Assembly (NCBI GenBank): GCA_017506865.1
Contig: JAFCMP010000534.1
Coordinates: 372,001-436,000, forward strand
Reading direction: 5' to 3'
DNA: 64,000 nucleotides
Source: Tribonema minus
Lineage: Eukaryota; Sar; Xanthophyceae; Tribonematales; Tribonemataceae
Positions 1-31,163 of this stretch are shown here, piece by piece (position 1 is the first letter of the stretch; the number at the start of each line of letters is the position of its first letter). The notes below the pieces were generated by a model, which ran no database searches, was not told the origin of the DNA, and saw nothing but the letters and a program-made list of their open reading frames with translations. Made by a program: the position numbers and the translations under genes.

Positions 1-1
1 G

Positions 2-1981
2 TCGCCGCCGCCGTCCGTGCGCGCCGCCGCTGCGGGAGGCGGCGGCGGCGGCGCGTACGAACCGATCGTCCTGTTTCTGCAGCCGCTGTATGTGTGGGCG
101 CAGACCCTGGACAGGCAGTTCTATGCTGTCGCGCACCGTCCGCTGGTGCCGCCGCCAGGGCAGTTTGCGGCGCATATGCTTGCGATGACGCTGGAGCCGC
201 TGCTGCAGCGCGCACCAGCGCCTGCTGTTGCGGCTGATGCAGATGATGAGGAGATCAGCGCGCAGGCAGCAGCAGCAACGGTGGCAGCGGCTGCAGCGGC
301 AGCGCAGCAGCAGCAGAGCGCTATGTTCTCCTACCGTTGGCGGTTACCCAGTGAGCAGGCGGAGGGCGCTGTGTCGGCAGCAGTGGCAGCAGCGGCAGCG
401 CAGGCGGCGGCGGCGGAGGCGGAGGAGCGCGTTGCCATGGCCATGATGCAGGGGGCGAGCGCCGGCGGCGCGCCGCTGCACGTGGTGCGCGTCCACCGCG
501 AGAAGCACGCGCCCGAGGTGGCGTGCGTGTTCGCGTCGGATGCAGAGGCGTGGTGCGTGACGCGCGGCGTCGACGCGGGCCGCGCGGCGGCGGCGCGGCG
601 CATGGCGCGGCTGCAGCAGCGGCGCATCCTGCGGCGCGTCCCGAACTGGTTCCACATCGGCGGCAGCGACCGCCGCCGCGACGTGCTGCTGCGCTGGGTG
701 GACCGCTGGGAGGTGGAGCCCATACACAGCGGCACGGGGGGCGGCGGGGTGTTCAGAGGGGGCCCCCTCGGGCGTGCGTGGTTCCGGTCCATTGCCGAAG
801 TCAGCGTGGGCGAAGACAGGTGCCACACGGAGGTGGTGGCGGAGCACCTCGGCGCCGCAGCCGCGACGCTGTGGCACGTGCTCAACTGCAAGGCGTGGCT
901 CGTGCGCCTTGCGGTGCACGCGGACCTGCCATTTGCGCGCCTGCACCGCCGCGCTGATGTCGGCGACCCCACGCTCGGCGCCGCCGCGCTCGCTGCCGCC
1001 GCCGCCGCTGCGCCGCATTCGCCAGGCTCAGCGGCGGCGGCGGCGGCGGCAGCAGCGGCTGCGGCGGCGGCGACGGCTACGGCCGCGGCAGCCGCGGCCG
1101 CCGCTGTCAGCGACATGCCGTGGTGCGCGATGCACAGCCGCGACACCAGTCCCTGGGCAGACCCCGCCGAGGCAGCGATCGCGGAAGGGACGGATCCGTA
1201 CTCGTCGTGCCTGTTCGAGCACCTCGCGCGCAACGCGCTGCTGCGGCGCCTGCGCCTGCCGCACCGCTTCCTGGCGCTCGTCCAGGTGGAGCTGCACGAC
1301 CTCAAGAACCTGTCGCCGCACTTCCAGGCGCAGCCGATGGACGTGTTTGCGGTGGCGCGCCTGCAGCGCGGCGCGAGCGCGCCCGCGTCGCACAAGCACC
1401 CCACGCTCGGCAGCGCCGTCACCGACGCGCACCGCGTGGTGCCGTGCGCGGAGGCCAAGGCGGGGCGCCAGTGGGGCGGCGCCACCATCTTCCGCTACGC
1501 GCTGCCGGAGGACGCGCTGCCGCTGATTGACGTCAGCGGAGCGCTGTCAGCGCCGGCCGTGATGCGCCGGCACCCCGCCGGCGGCGCCCCGGGTCCGCCG
1601 AGCGTGCTGCAGCTGGCCGTCTTCAAGAAGAGCCTGCTCTCCGACGATTGCCTGGGCGGTACGGAGGTCCCTCTGCACTCGCTCAACGCGCACACGACGC
1701 TGGACGAGTGGTACCCGCTCAAGCACGTCAAGCACAAGCGGTGGGGGAAAGTGGGGGCGGAGGGGGGCGCGGGGGGCACCTGGGGGGCGGGGTTCACCGG
1801 CGGCGCCGGCAGCTCGTGGTTCTTGAACTTGAGGATCACGTTAAGGTTTGTGGTGATGCTCGTCGCAGAGCCGCCTGAAGAGGAGGGGCTGGATGCGGAA
1901 GTCGCGATCGCGGCGGATCTGCATCACATGCGGCATAGCGCTAGCGCGCTCATGATGGGCGAGGGGGACTCTATGTTCTGA
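2..1981 (+). CDS. C2-domain protein, 3' exon (5' end outside window)
   Basis: The reading frame is already open at the window edge; the first possible start is only a GTG at 17, so the true start lies upstream. The last ~655 codons are seen, ending in TGA at 1979-1981. A C2-like beta-sandwich lies at about residues 417-617 counted from base 17: it starts with VQVELHDLKNLSP, has DVFAVARL, and later LQLAVFKK, GGTEVPLHSL, DEWYPLK and a final strand NLRITLRFVVMLV. C2 domains usually bind membranes, often with Ca2+; I did not verify a full set of Ca2+-binding aspartates. Upstream is a basic segment with PNWFHIGG and RRRDVLLRWVDRW that I cannot assign. Poly-Ala runs (about 1015-1110 and 240-420), encoded by mixed GCN codons, interrupt the protein. 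The family beyond C2 is not recognised. Confidence 0.75.
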   Translation, partial: SPPPSVRAAAAGGGGGGAYEPIVLFLQPLYVWAQTLDRQFYAVAHRPLVPPPGQFAAHMLAMTLEPLLQRAPAPAVAADADDEEISAQAAAATVAAAAAAAQQQQSAMFSYRWRLPSEQAEGAVSAAVAAAAAQAAAAEAEERVAMAMMQGASAGGAPLHVVRVHREKHAPEVACVFASDAEAWCVTRGVDAGRAAAARRMARLQQRRILRRVPNWFHIGGSDRRRDVLLRWVDRWEVEPIHSGTGGGGVFRGGPLGRAWFRSIAEVSVGEDRCHTEVVAEHLGAAAATLWHVLNCKAWLVRLAVHADLPFARLHRRADVGDPTLGAAALAAAAAAAPHSPGSAAAAAAAAAAAAAATATAAAAAAAAVSDMPWCAMHSRDTSPWADPAEAAIAEGTDPYSSCLFEHLARNALLRRLRLPHRFLALVQVELHDLKNLSPHFQAQPMDVFAVARLQRGASAPASHKHPTLGSAVTDAHRVVPCAEAKAGRQWGGATIFRYALPEDALPLIDVSGALSAPAVMRRHPAGGAPGPPSVLQLAVFKKSLLSDDCLGGTEVPLHSLNAHTTLDEWYPLKHVKHKRWGKVGAEGGAGGTWGAGFTGGAGSSWFLNLRITLRFVVMLVAEPPEEEGLDAEVAIAADLHHMRHSASALMMGEGDSMF

Positions 1982-2970
1982 GCGGTGGAGCACTGCTCAT
2001 GATGCACCGCATTGTGCTCAAACTCATGATCTGCCTTGTAAAGATGCCTTGAGGCTGGCATGTACAAAGCCTTTCAATACATATCAGCGGCACTGTTCGA
2101 GGGCCTCTATTGACACATACGTCATCTCAACTTTTGCTAGTGTGTGCAACCCATTGCTGAGTGCCTTTTTTGCGCCGAAACTTCTGTTACCGCAAACCTC
2201 ATCAAGTGCAATCCATTGCCGATGCCTGTTCTTGTCATGCTCTCATCGCACATGTGGCGCAGTCAGGCTTCAATTGGATGTAGCATGCTGTAGAGGGAAT
2301 GTGGGCAGGTGAGCAGTGCGGGGGGGGGAGGGGGGCGTTGCAGGGGTCTCGGTATGCAGCAGCAGTACAGCAGGATTTGGCGGCGGTGGTGGCGACGGCG
2401 GCGTTGTCAAGAGAGGCCATCCGCATCTGGGTGAAAAATGGCGATTCGCAGTGAGCAGTGCTTTGGCGCCGGCATGCACAATGCTGTCGTCCAGAACGCG
2501 CAAAAATCCTGCTTGATTATGATCGTGCTGCCATGATCGTGATTATGCTTCTGTCATCCAACAAGCAAAGCGCGTAGTGACAGTAATCATACTGTATCTT
2601 GATGCATCATACACACTTGGTGTATGGTGTGCGTTCTGACCCATAATGAGATGGTGTCTGATACTTGCTCCAGACTTGCGAGTCAGATTCAACGAGTCAT
2701 GTGATTTTGCACACTGGACGTCAGTGAGAACCTGCCTGTCGTAGCGCCATGTGGTGGAACAGGAACCAACTGAAGCGTTTTCGGAGCACCTAAGCTGCCT
2801 TTTACGCAAATGGAGCTTCCTTTCAATTGTTTCGAGGGAAAAAGCGCGCCCAGATCGAGTTATCATTTGCGATTTTCAAGAGTCGGCGCGCGGAGTGCTA
2901 CATGAAGCAGGTACCTAGTACCTAGTAGTACCTAGCATAACCTGCAGGGCTGCACAGCCAGACCTGTGGT

Positions 2971-3488
2971 TTTCAGGAGCTCATTCAGAACGCGAATGAT
3001 GCCGGTACGAGAGAGGTCAACCTCTGCTTGGATACCACTGGCAGAATCATGGAACCACGAGCAAACAGCGGCGCAGCTCCGGGGGCCGGCGTTGCTGGCG
3101 TTCAATGACAAGGCGTCCAGGTCTTCAGACTTTGACGCCATACAGTGAGTTGGCGACTCCCGCAAGAAGGTACTGCGGTTTGTCATGCATGTGTGCACTG
3201 CAGATGAATCTGTGCTGGACTGAGTCTCATGCTCTGTGGAATTCACTTGCGGATGCCAAGGTGTCAAATCGCTTTACCTTTATGCGCGAGTCGCCAACTC
3301 GCTGTATGGCGTCAAAATCTGAAGGCCTGACGCCTTGTCATTGTAAGCGAGTAAGCGAGTATTGCCGGCCCCTGGAACTGCCCCAGCCGTGGCGTTTACA
3401 AGCTGGTGGTTCCATGAGTTCTCACGTCCAGGCAGAGGTTGACCTCTCGCGCACCGGCGTCATCCGCATTCTGGATGAGCTCCTGAAA
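2971..3488. repeat. Imperfect inverted repeat, arms ~190-200 bp
   Basis: Left arm 2971-3159 pairs with right arm 3288-3488 around a ~128 bp spacer. Read outward from the spacer, each arm encodes a similar peptide: ESPTxCMASKSE near the spacer and AEVDLSRTG(I/V)IR(V/I)L(N/D)ELLK at the outer end. Differences in the outer part are synonymous or conservative. The arms diverge more in their middles. It may be a head-to-head duplicated exon fragment or a foldback element; no transposase is visible. Confidence 0.8.
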
Positions 3489-3490
3489 TG

Positions 3491-3549
3491 AATTGGGGCA
3501 GGTGCTGCACTTCATGGGAAGTTGCTGCACTTCACGACCTGCCCCAATT
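3491..3549. repeat. Perfect 13-bp-stem hairpin
   Basis: AATTGGGGCAGGT at 3491-3503 is the exact reverse complement of 3537-3549. The loop contains a direct repeat of TGCTGCACTTCA. It abuts the right end of the larger inverted repeat. Confidence 0.8.
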
Positions 3550-4025
3550 CGTAGCGGTGGCTGGGGACAGCCTCTGTATCACCGTGTCCGGTCCTGCATC
3601 AGGCTGCAGACGATCGGAAGAACACGCATCTCAGTGTGTAGGCAGCAATATCTTGTCATACTTTTGTGGAAGTCTTGATTGCTGGCTGCTCTTTGCGTTT
3701 GTGTTTGTTCATAAAAAGCTTCCTGTGATTGCATTATTGTCAACACATGTTGCAGCACATGGCTGCAAGTGAGCTTTCAGGCTTGTGCACTATGCTGTGC
3801 AATGCGGGTGGACACATTGACCTTGAACCTTTTTGTATGCAGGGAGCAAGCTATTTGGCGTGGCTCACATGCACCAACACAGTGCTCCAGTGATATTCAC
3901 TCACTTATTTCTTCACCAACTGCCAGCACACATCAACCGACGCCAAGGTGCCCTACCCCTAACCCTCATCTACCCAACCCGCCTTAACCTGATCCGTACC
4001 CAAAATGTTCCTTCATCATGGCACT

Positions 4026-4320
4026 TGCTGACATGCGGAGCATGGAGCGCCTGTCAAGTGTACAAGTGGGTCGAGGGTGAATCTACACTGCATTGCCAGC
4101 ACGAGTGCTTCATCGATTACTCCAACCTGAGGACACTGAGCTGCCGAGCAGTTTTATTGATCCTCTGATCACCTTGACCTGAGGACACAGATCAGCTGAA
4201 CAGCTCAGTGTCCTCAGCCTAGAGAGACTGATGAAGCACTCGTGTAGACAACGCGGCGTAGATTCACCCTCAACCCACTTGTACACTTGACAGGCGCTCC
4301 ATGCTCCGCATGTCAGCAAA
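4026..4320. repeat. Imperfect inverted repeat, arms ~119 bp
   Basis: Arms 4026-4143 and 4201-4320 are reverse complements at roughly 85 percent by eye, with a 57 bp spacer. Each arm reads toward the spacer as LTCGAWSACQVYKWVEGEST followed by HECFI and LRTLSC. No known domain is recognised. It is the second such head-to-head pair in this spacer. Confidence 0.85.
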
Positions 4321-4532
4321 GATGTGAGAGCGCAGTAATTCTCGCTGACGGCGCGAAAAAGTCCAGATGAATGGTATTTAAGCTTGCTGTGCGGTATGCA
4401 CATCGCATGTGTCGGTTTGAAACTGTCTCAGTGACAAGCACATCTAAACGACGTCGCCAAAATTCAAATGTGCTACTGTACACAGTGAAATTACCCCCCC
4501 CGGTGGGGCCAACGAGTCTCATGTGATAGTTA

Positions 4533-4600
4533 CTGATGCCATTATGTGGTGATTGATGTGCCATTATGTGGTGATTGATGTGCCATATGTGGTGATTGAT
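4533..4600. repeat. Three-copy ~21 bp tandem repeat
   Basis: Three successive units of the form TGATG(TG)CCATTATGTGGTGAT with small indels. Confidence 0.85.
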
Positions 4601-5068
4601 GACAGACATCTTTTCTCAACCTAGCAACCGTAAGCAGGCATGGCGGCTGCAGCATTGGACAAGCAAGATCATGTGTGCTTCTGCAGAAATGGGGATGTGT
4701 TGACTCACATGCAAGATTACTCTAGCCACATAGTGCAGAGCTGAGGTAAAAGTGCATCAAGGCAAAATCAGGTACATCTCATGAAGAGCAGACATGCAAA
4801 CACTCTGCGGCCCAACGTCTCAGAAAGTAACATGCAGAGTATGACCTTCGTGATCAATCACAGGCAAGCACTTAATTGACAATGATGCGTGTATAACATA
4901 CAAGTCCAGGCCATGAGTACAAGCATGCCAAAACAGTACAGCAGCACAATTAAGAGGTACAGCAGTAGTGTCGCGTCACACAACACCGTGCTCTCATGAC
5001 CACGACCAAACGAGATGCACATATTTAGCGGACTATGAACATGGTCACCGCACGTACCGCAGCGCGCA

Positions 5069-8000
5069 CTACCGCCGAACGGGCGTGGCATCGAGCTGCG
5101 TCAGCTTGGGCAGCAGCTGCGCGATCCTCTTGCGGTACTCAAAATCCCGGTAGATGGGGTTGTGTTCAAGGTACAGGCAGTCGAGGGACGGCAGAACCGC
5201 GCCGAGTTTCGCCACCTCCTCGAACGTTGCGATGCCGTTGGAGCTCATCCACAGGTCGGTAAGCTCGCCCAGGGACTCGAGGCCGCTAATGGAGGCGATG
5301 CGGTTGCTGCTGACGTCGAGCGTACTGAGCTGCGTCAGCGCTCCTAGACCCTCGATGCGCGCGATGGCGTTGTGCGCGAGGTACAGCTCCTGCAGCTCCG
5401 TCACCGCCTGGAGCCCGGATATTTCCGTGAGGCGGTTGCTCTGGACGTCGAGACGGCGCAGCTTCGGCATGTGTTCAAGGCCGGTGATGGCCTCGATCTT
5501 GTTTTTGCCGAGCCACAGCTCTTCCAGTGCTGAGCAGTGCTGCACGCCGTCCATGCTGCGGATGCGATTTGCGCCGAGGTCCAGCTGCGGCGCGCAGCAG
5601 TGCAGAGAGGGGAAACACAATGAGGCATGCAGATGGGTGCTGTAAACCTGCCTGCCTGCCTTATTATTATACTTGTGCTTCCTCAAGTACAGTATCACCC
5701 TTATTATTATACTTCTACTTCCTCAAGTACAGTATACTACTTCAGGATCTAGAAAAAGACGAGAGTACACATGCGGGTCATGAACGGTACAGAAGTGCTG
5801 AACAACAACCGCCTTGGAAACCCCAGCGACGCAACTCAGAGACTGGGGCGGCTTCTAAAACTGAGGTACTCCGATGGACAGCATCAACCACGGTGGCTGT
5901 TAACATGGATCAAATTGCACAGGTGGCACAAGGATGAGCGTGCAGTTCGCGCTCACAAGTGCGATGGAGTTGTAAGGCCACACTAGTGGGGTTTGACATT
6001 GTACTTGAAGTGCAAAAGGCGAGCCAGCCAAGTGGTACAGGTTTGACAAACCCCACCCAATACAGACTGCTGGCAGCACGCAGCACCAAAAATGGCATCA
6101 TCAGAATGATGAATCAAGAGCACCAGCTGACGCCCTTGATGCCATCCAAGCAGAAAAGAGGGTGCAGCGCTTGTGATAGCATCACCAATGGCTACGCGCA
6201 CATATGCCTATGCTAACGCCGACCCTAAACCTGACCGGTTTGCTACCGTGGGGAAGCCCGCAACTGGAACTCGTGCTTGTAACACGCCAGTGCATGCTTG
6301 CGTAGCTTGGCAGTTTTCGCACAAAGGCTTGGCGACCGCATGCGCCATGGGCGCAATCTGGCTCACGTAGCATTGCTCACGAACTCTTACTGCTGACTCT
6401 ACAGCCAAACAAGCACCGCCAGCGTGGTGACAGGACGTTTGCCATACCCAGGTGCCGCGCATAGATGCTGGGCACACACAAAGACAACTTCTCATGACAT
6501 GAGTGGACGAGTAGAACTGATACTCAGAGTGTCACAAAGCGCAACCACTTCCAGTGCTGATGCCTTAGTAGTTGTACAGCAATATTAGCAGCTCTGCTGG
6601 GCGAGCATCAATGCGTCACAAGTGCTGGTCTTCGCGACAACTTCAATTTCTTCACATGTTCAACTTCCTGCACCATGTCAGCAGTGCTCACAACCATGCG
6701 AACCCAACTGACATGCATCATCTTTTTTTGCTACTATGGCTGTGATGATAGCTGTTGAAGAAGATGTTGAGGTTGGAGGTGACGCACCTTCTTGAGCTTT
6801 GTGAGCCCCTCCAGCCCCTCAATGCTCCGCAGCCGGTTCTGCGCCACATACAGCTCCTCCAGCAGCGGACATGCTGCCGCTGCAGCAGTGCTCTTAATGA
6901 GGTTGTAGCTCATGTCAAGTATCCGCAGCTTTTTGAACGGCGTCAGATCTGCTAGCGTCAGTATCTGATTGTCATAGAGCTCCAGCCGCTCCAGCTCCGT
7001 TAGGGTCTCCAGATTCTCCATCTTCTCAATGAGACATGATCGCAGTGTGAGCTCCTGTCATCGGTGTAGCAACGGCAGACGCAACAAAACAACAACAACA
7101 CGGGGCTGGTGAGGTGCTCTGTTGTGCAGTGAGCGCGTGGTGAGCTCATGCGAATGGCGCAGCTGCTGATGCCAAGCCCCTCTATTGCGCAGCTGTGATT
7201 CTGGTGCATCACAGCTGCATAAACCGAGCATAACGATGACCACAGCAGGCATGGCGGTTCTAATCGCAACATATGCTGGTGCGAGTCTTTGTCCCAGAGT
7301 GTCTTGAAGTACAATTTGTACAAGCAAGAGCTCCATGTCGTATGCACATAGCTAGCGCACCGCAGACAGCATGAATGCTGCACTGCACACTGCGGCTGCC
7401 TTCATTTGCAGTGCTTAGGGCAACGCCAAGCATACTTTCACTGTGAGAGCCACAGATCCCTCAACATGGACATTCTGGCCTCTGAGCACTAGTTGCTTCT
7501 TGAAAGCACTCTGTGCGCCATCACTAATTACTGTCCATTGACGAGCGTAGACACTACACCGCTTGCATGTATGGGACCTGTGTGAAAACGAGCGAGGGCT
7601 GCAACTTCCACAGCATGCATGATGGGCTGTCCAAACCCCCAGAAACACAGAACCTCTTGGCCCCATCTAAACTTCAGCATAAAGAGGCGCACTTGGCATC
7701 ATCTTAGGTGTGTTCGGGGATGTACATATTGCGATGGCTCCAATGACCGTCCTTCGATTCGCCAGGCGCGATGCTCAACGAGGTGACACGCCAAGCTCAG
7801 CCTCATGCCCATCCGCTTCTACTTCAGAAGCAAGTAGGAGCAGGCCTGCGCGTCCACTGTTGCAATCAGCTTTCCGCCCCTCACTAGAGCATGCGAACAA
7901 CCATTGACCTCGAATGAATGTTTGGCTGACTTGCCTTGAGGCTGCTGCTCACTGGCTCCAGGCCTGTAATCTTCGTAACCTTGCCAAACCCATCCACAGT

Positions 8001-8210
8001 GCCCACGATATAGATATCCTGCATGCCTGGTACCAGCTCTACGACATCCCCTGGAGTCACGATGGGGCGCGGAGCCTCGCCGCCTGCACAATCTTTTTCG
8101 CCGCATCCGTCATGACCGGGAGAGTGGTCGTGCTTATGAACTGTTGCCCGCTTGAGCGGAGACGGGGGTTGATCTGGCGGTGGCGAGCCCACAATGGCAT
8201 AGGCGCTCAT
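5069..8210 (-). CDS. PPP1R7: SDS22-like protein phosphatase 1 regulatory subunit 7
   Basis: Three exons on the minus strand: 8210-7935, 7054-6788 and 5584-5069. All are in phase 0 and total 353 codons (352 aa), close to the ~340-360 aa usual for the family. Residues ~80-330 are about 11 leucine-rich repeats of the 22-residue SDS22 type (ERLELYDNQI, LRILDMSYNLI, ELYLAHNAIARI, LYLEHNPIY), closed by an LRR cap ending QLDATPV. The family binds PP1 catalytic subunit and controls its maturation, localisation and mitotic activity. The N-terminal ~75 residues are Pro-rich and unlike the family. Intron 1 starts with GC (AAG|GCAAGT); intron 2 is GT-AG. The start ATG at 8210 is the first in frame and faces PRP8 across a short shared promoter. 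Confidence 0.88.
5659..5739. repeat. Two-copy ~40 bp tandem repeat in SDS22 intron 2
   Basis: TTATTATTATACTT followed by CTTCCTCAAGTACAGTAT occurs twice in direct succession, at 5660-5696 and 5701-5736. Confidence 0.8.
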
Positions 8211-8682
8211 GTTAGCAGGTGCGAGTGCCCGTCAACGCGGCTGTGGTGAAGATCCAACTTTTTTTGATCCCACTGTGAGACTCGCGAGTGTACTCGCGAG
8301 TGTCTCGCGAGTGTCAGAGCTGACCAAAACTTGAGCTTGGTGGAGAGGAGCTGACGGTGAGTTGCAAGCGACGCTGTTGCGGTGTAGTAAAGGTTTCAAT
8401 TCTCCAGGCGCAGCCGGAGTCATCCCACTGTGCTCAGATCCGGTGGGAGTTGCTCCGATTTGCACCCACAGATCCTGATCACAATTGCAAGAGGATCAGC
8501 TGTGCTTTTCGCTGGCTCACACAGGCACTGACCTTCGCCATTGCTCCGCGCTTGCCCTTCAGGCTTACCCGTGAGCCTCTTGCAGCCCAGCGCTGCAGAG
8601 CACCTTACACCGGTAGTTCCTGCACTTCTCGGTCAGCCAGGACAGCAGACACGCATAGCCTAGGGGAGTCAGGGAGAGCCAA
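8211..8682. promoter_or_regulatory. Divergent SDS22/PRP8 promoter region
   Basis: Only 472 bp separate the two divergent start codons, so promoters and 5' UTRs of both genes should lie here. At about 8280-8316 there are three copies of TCGCGAGTG(T), each with the palindromic core TCGCGA. No TATA box is obvious. Promoter function is inferred from gene arrangement, not proven. Confidence 0.55.
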
Positions 8683-30164
<21,482 letters not shown>

Positions 30165-31163
30165 GGGGGAGAGGCGGGGGGGTAGGTAGGCATGTAGATG
30201 TACTCGCAGCAGCAGCACTCAACAGAGGCAGCGCGCGCCGTCATCGCCCGTTCTGCTGGTGTCTTCCGACGCTGCGTGCTTCAGGTTGCGGTGGCAGGCC
30301 CTGATGGGCACGGGGCATTGCGCGGCGGCGGCGCGTTTTGAGACACGCTCTCGCGCAGTAGGCGCAGGATGCCTGCTCTGCGCCATGCCGCGAAGGCCGG
30401 TGCGGGCGCACTCGGTTTGCGTCCAAAGTACAGAGTGAGTTGAGGGCCACAAGTGGGCCCTCAGCGTCTTCGTGTTCGCCGGGCTAAGCTGGATAGGGGT
30501 GCTAGGCGCCCAGGCCGTCTGGAACCGTGTCGACGTGTATACCATAACAAATATGCACACCTATATGCACAACTATAGATGCCGTGTGTATGTATTCTCT
30601 TCTCTACTTGCACTGGCTTCCTTGTTGGTCATGGTTCAGAATTTTTTTGTCTGCCTGCAGCCCTTGTGCTTGCAACGCTAGTTGAAATACCTGTGTTGCT
30701 GCAATTGATGTGATGCGCATGTCCTTTTGTCCCCCTTTGTGCGAGTCATCAAGAACTATTCAATTGTTGAGAGTGCAGATGCGCGGAAACTCTACAAGAG
30801 TTGTGCCAGCGCACAGAAGTGCTTGAGGCTTACCGCATTGCTGCTCGTGCAGTTGTTGTTGTGCGCCCGTGTATCATATGAGAAAGTCTGATTGCTGGCT
30901 CTCATTACGCACTCCCGGGAGCAGCACATTCACGCTGGACGACAATCGGTGCGGTTATCAAAAATGGGAGATTCATACACAGGCATTGATTGTGAATATC
31001 TTGAGTGCAACACCACAGATTAAGTGTCCGAATTTTATTCAACTTCAACTTCAACTGCGAACGGCCGCAACGGTCCAGGAGAGTTCTGTATTTCGACCAA
31101 ACAAAAACTCAATCCAGACCCAGGATCACACACAGCAGAACAAGGCAAAACAGCCGCTCAACA
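30165..31163. other. Spacer between PRP8 and RBR ligase genes
   Basis: About 1 kb, expected to hold the PRP8 3' UTR and the RBR promoter and 5' UTR. No coding frame is convincing. An (ACTTCA)n stretch lies at ~31041-31056. No terminator or poly(A) signal is claimed. Confidence 0.5.

Larger units (their letters stand above)
1982..5068. other. Spacer between C2 gene and SDS22
   Basis: About 3.1 kb with no open frame that looks coding and no gene I can support. It holds two large inverted repeats (2971-3488 and 4026-4320), a small perfect hairpin (3491-3549) and a three-copy tandem repeat (4533-4600), listed separately. Base composition is much less GC-rich than the exons on either side. Confidence 0.6.

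Noticed and set aside
331..1488. Long minus-strand open frame (385 codons) antisense to the C2 gene
   Set aside because: Shadow of GC-rich plus-strand coding sequence; Arg/Ala/Ser-rich with no domain, while the plus strand holds a C2 domain.
2543..2866. 107-codon minus-strand open frame
   Set aside because: No domain, no splice partners and no codon bias like neighbouring genes.
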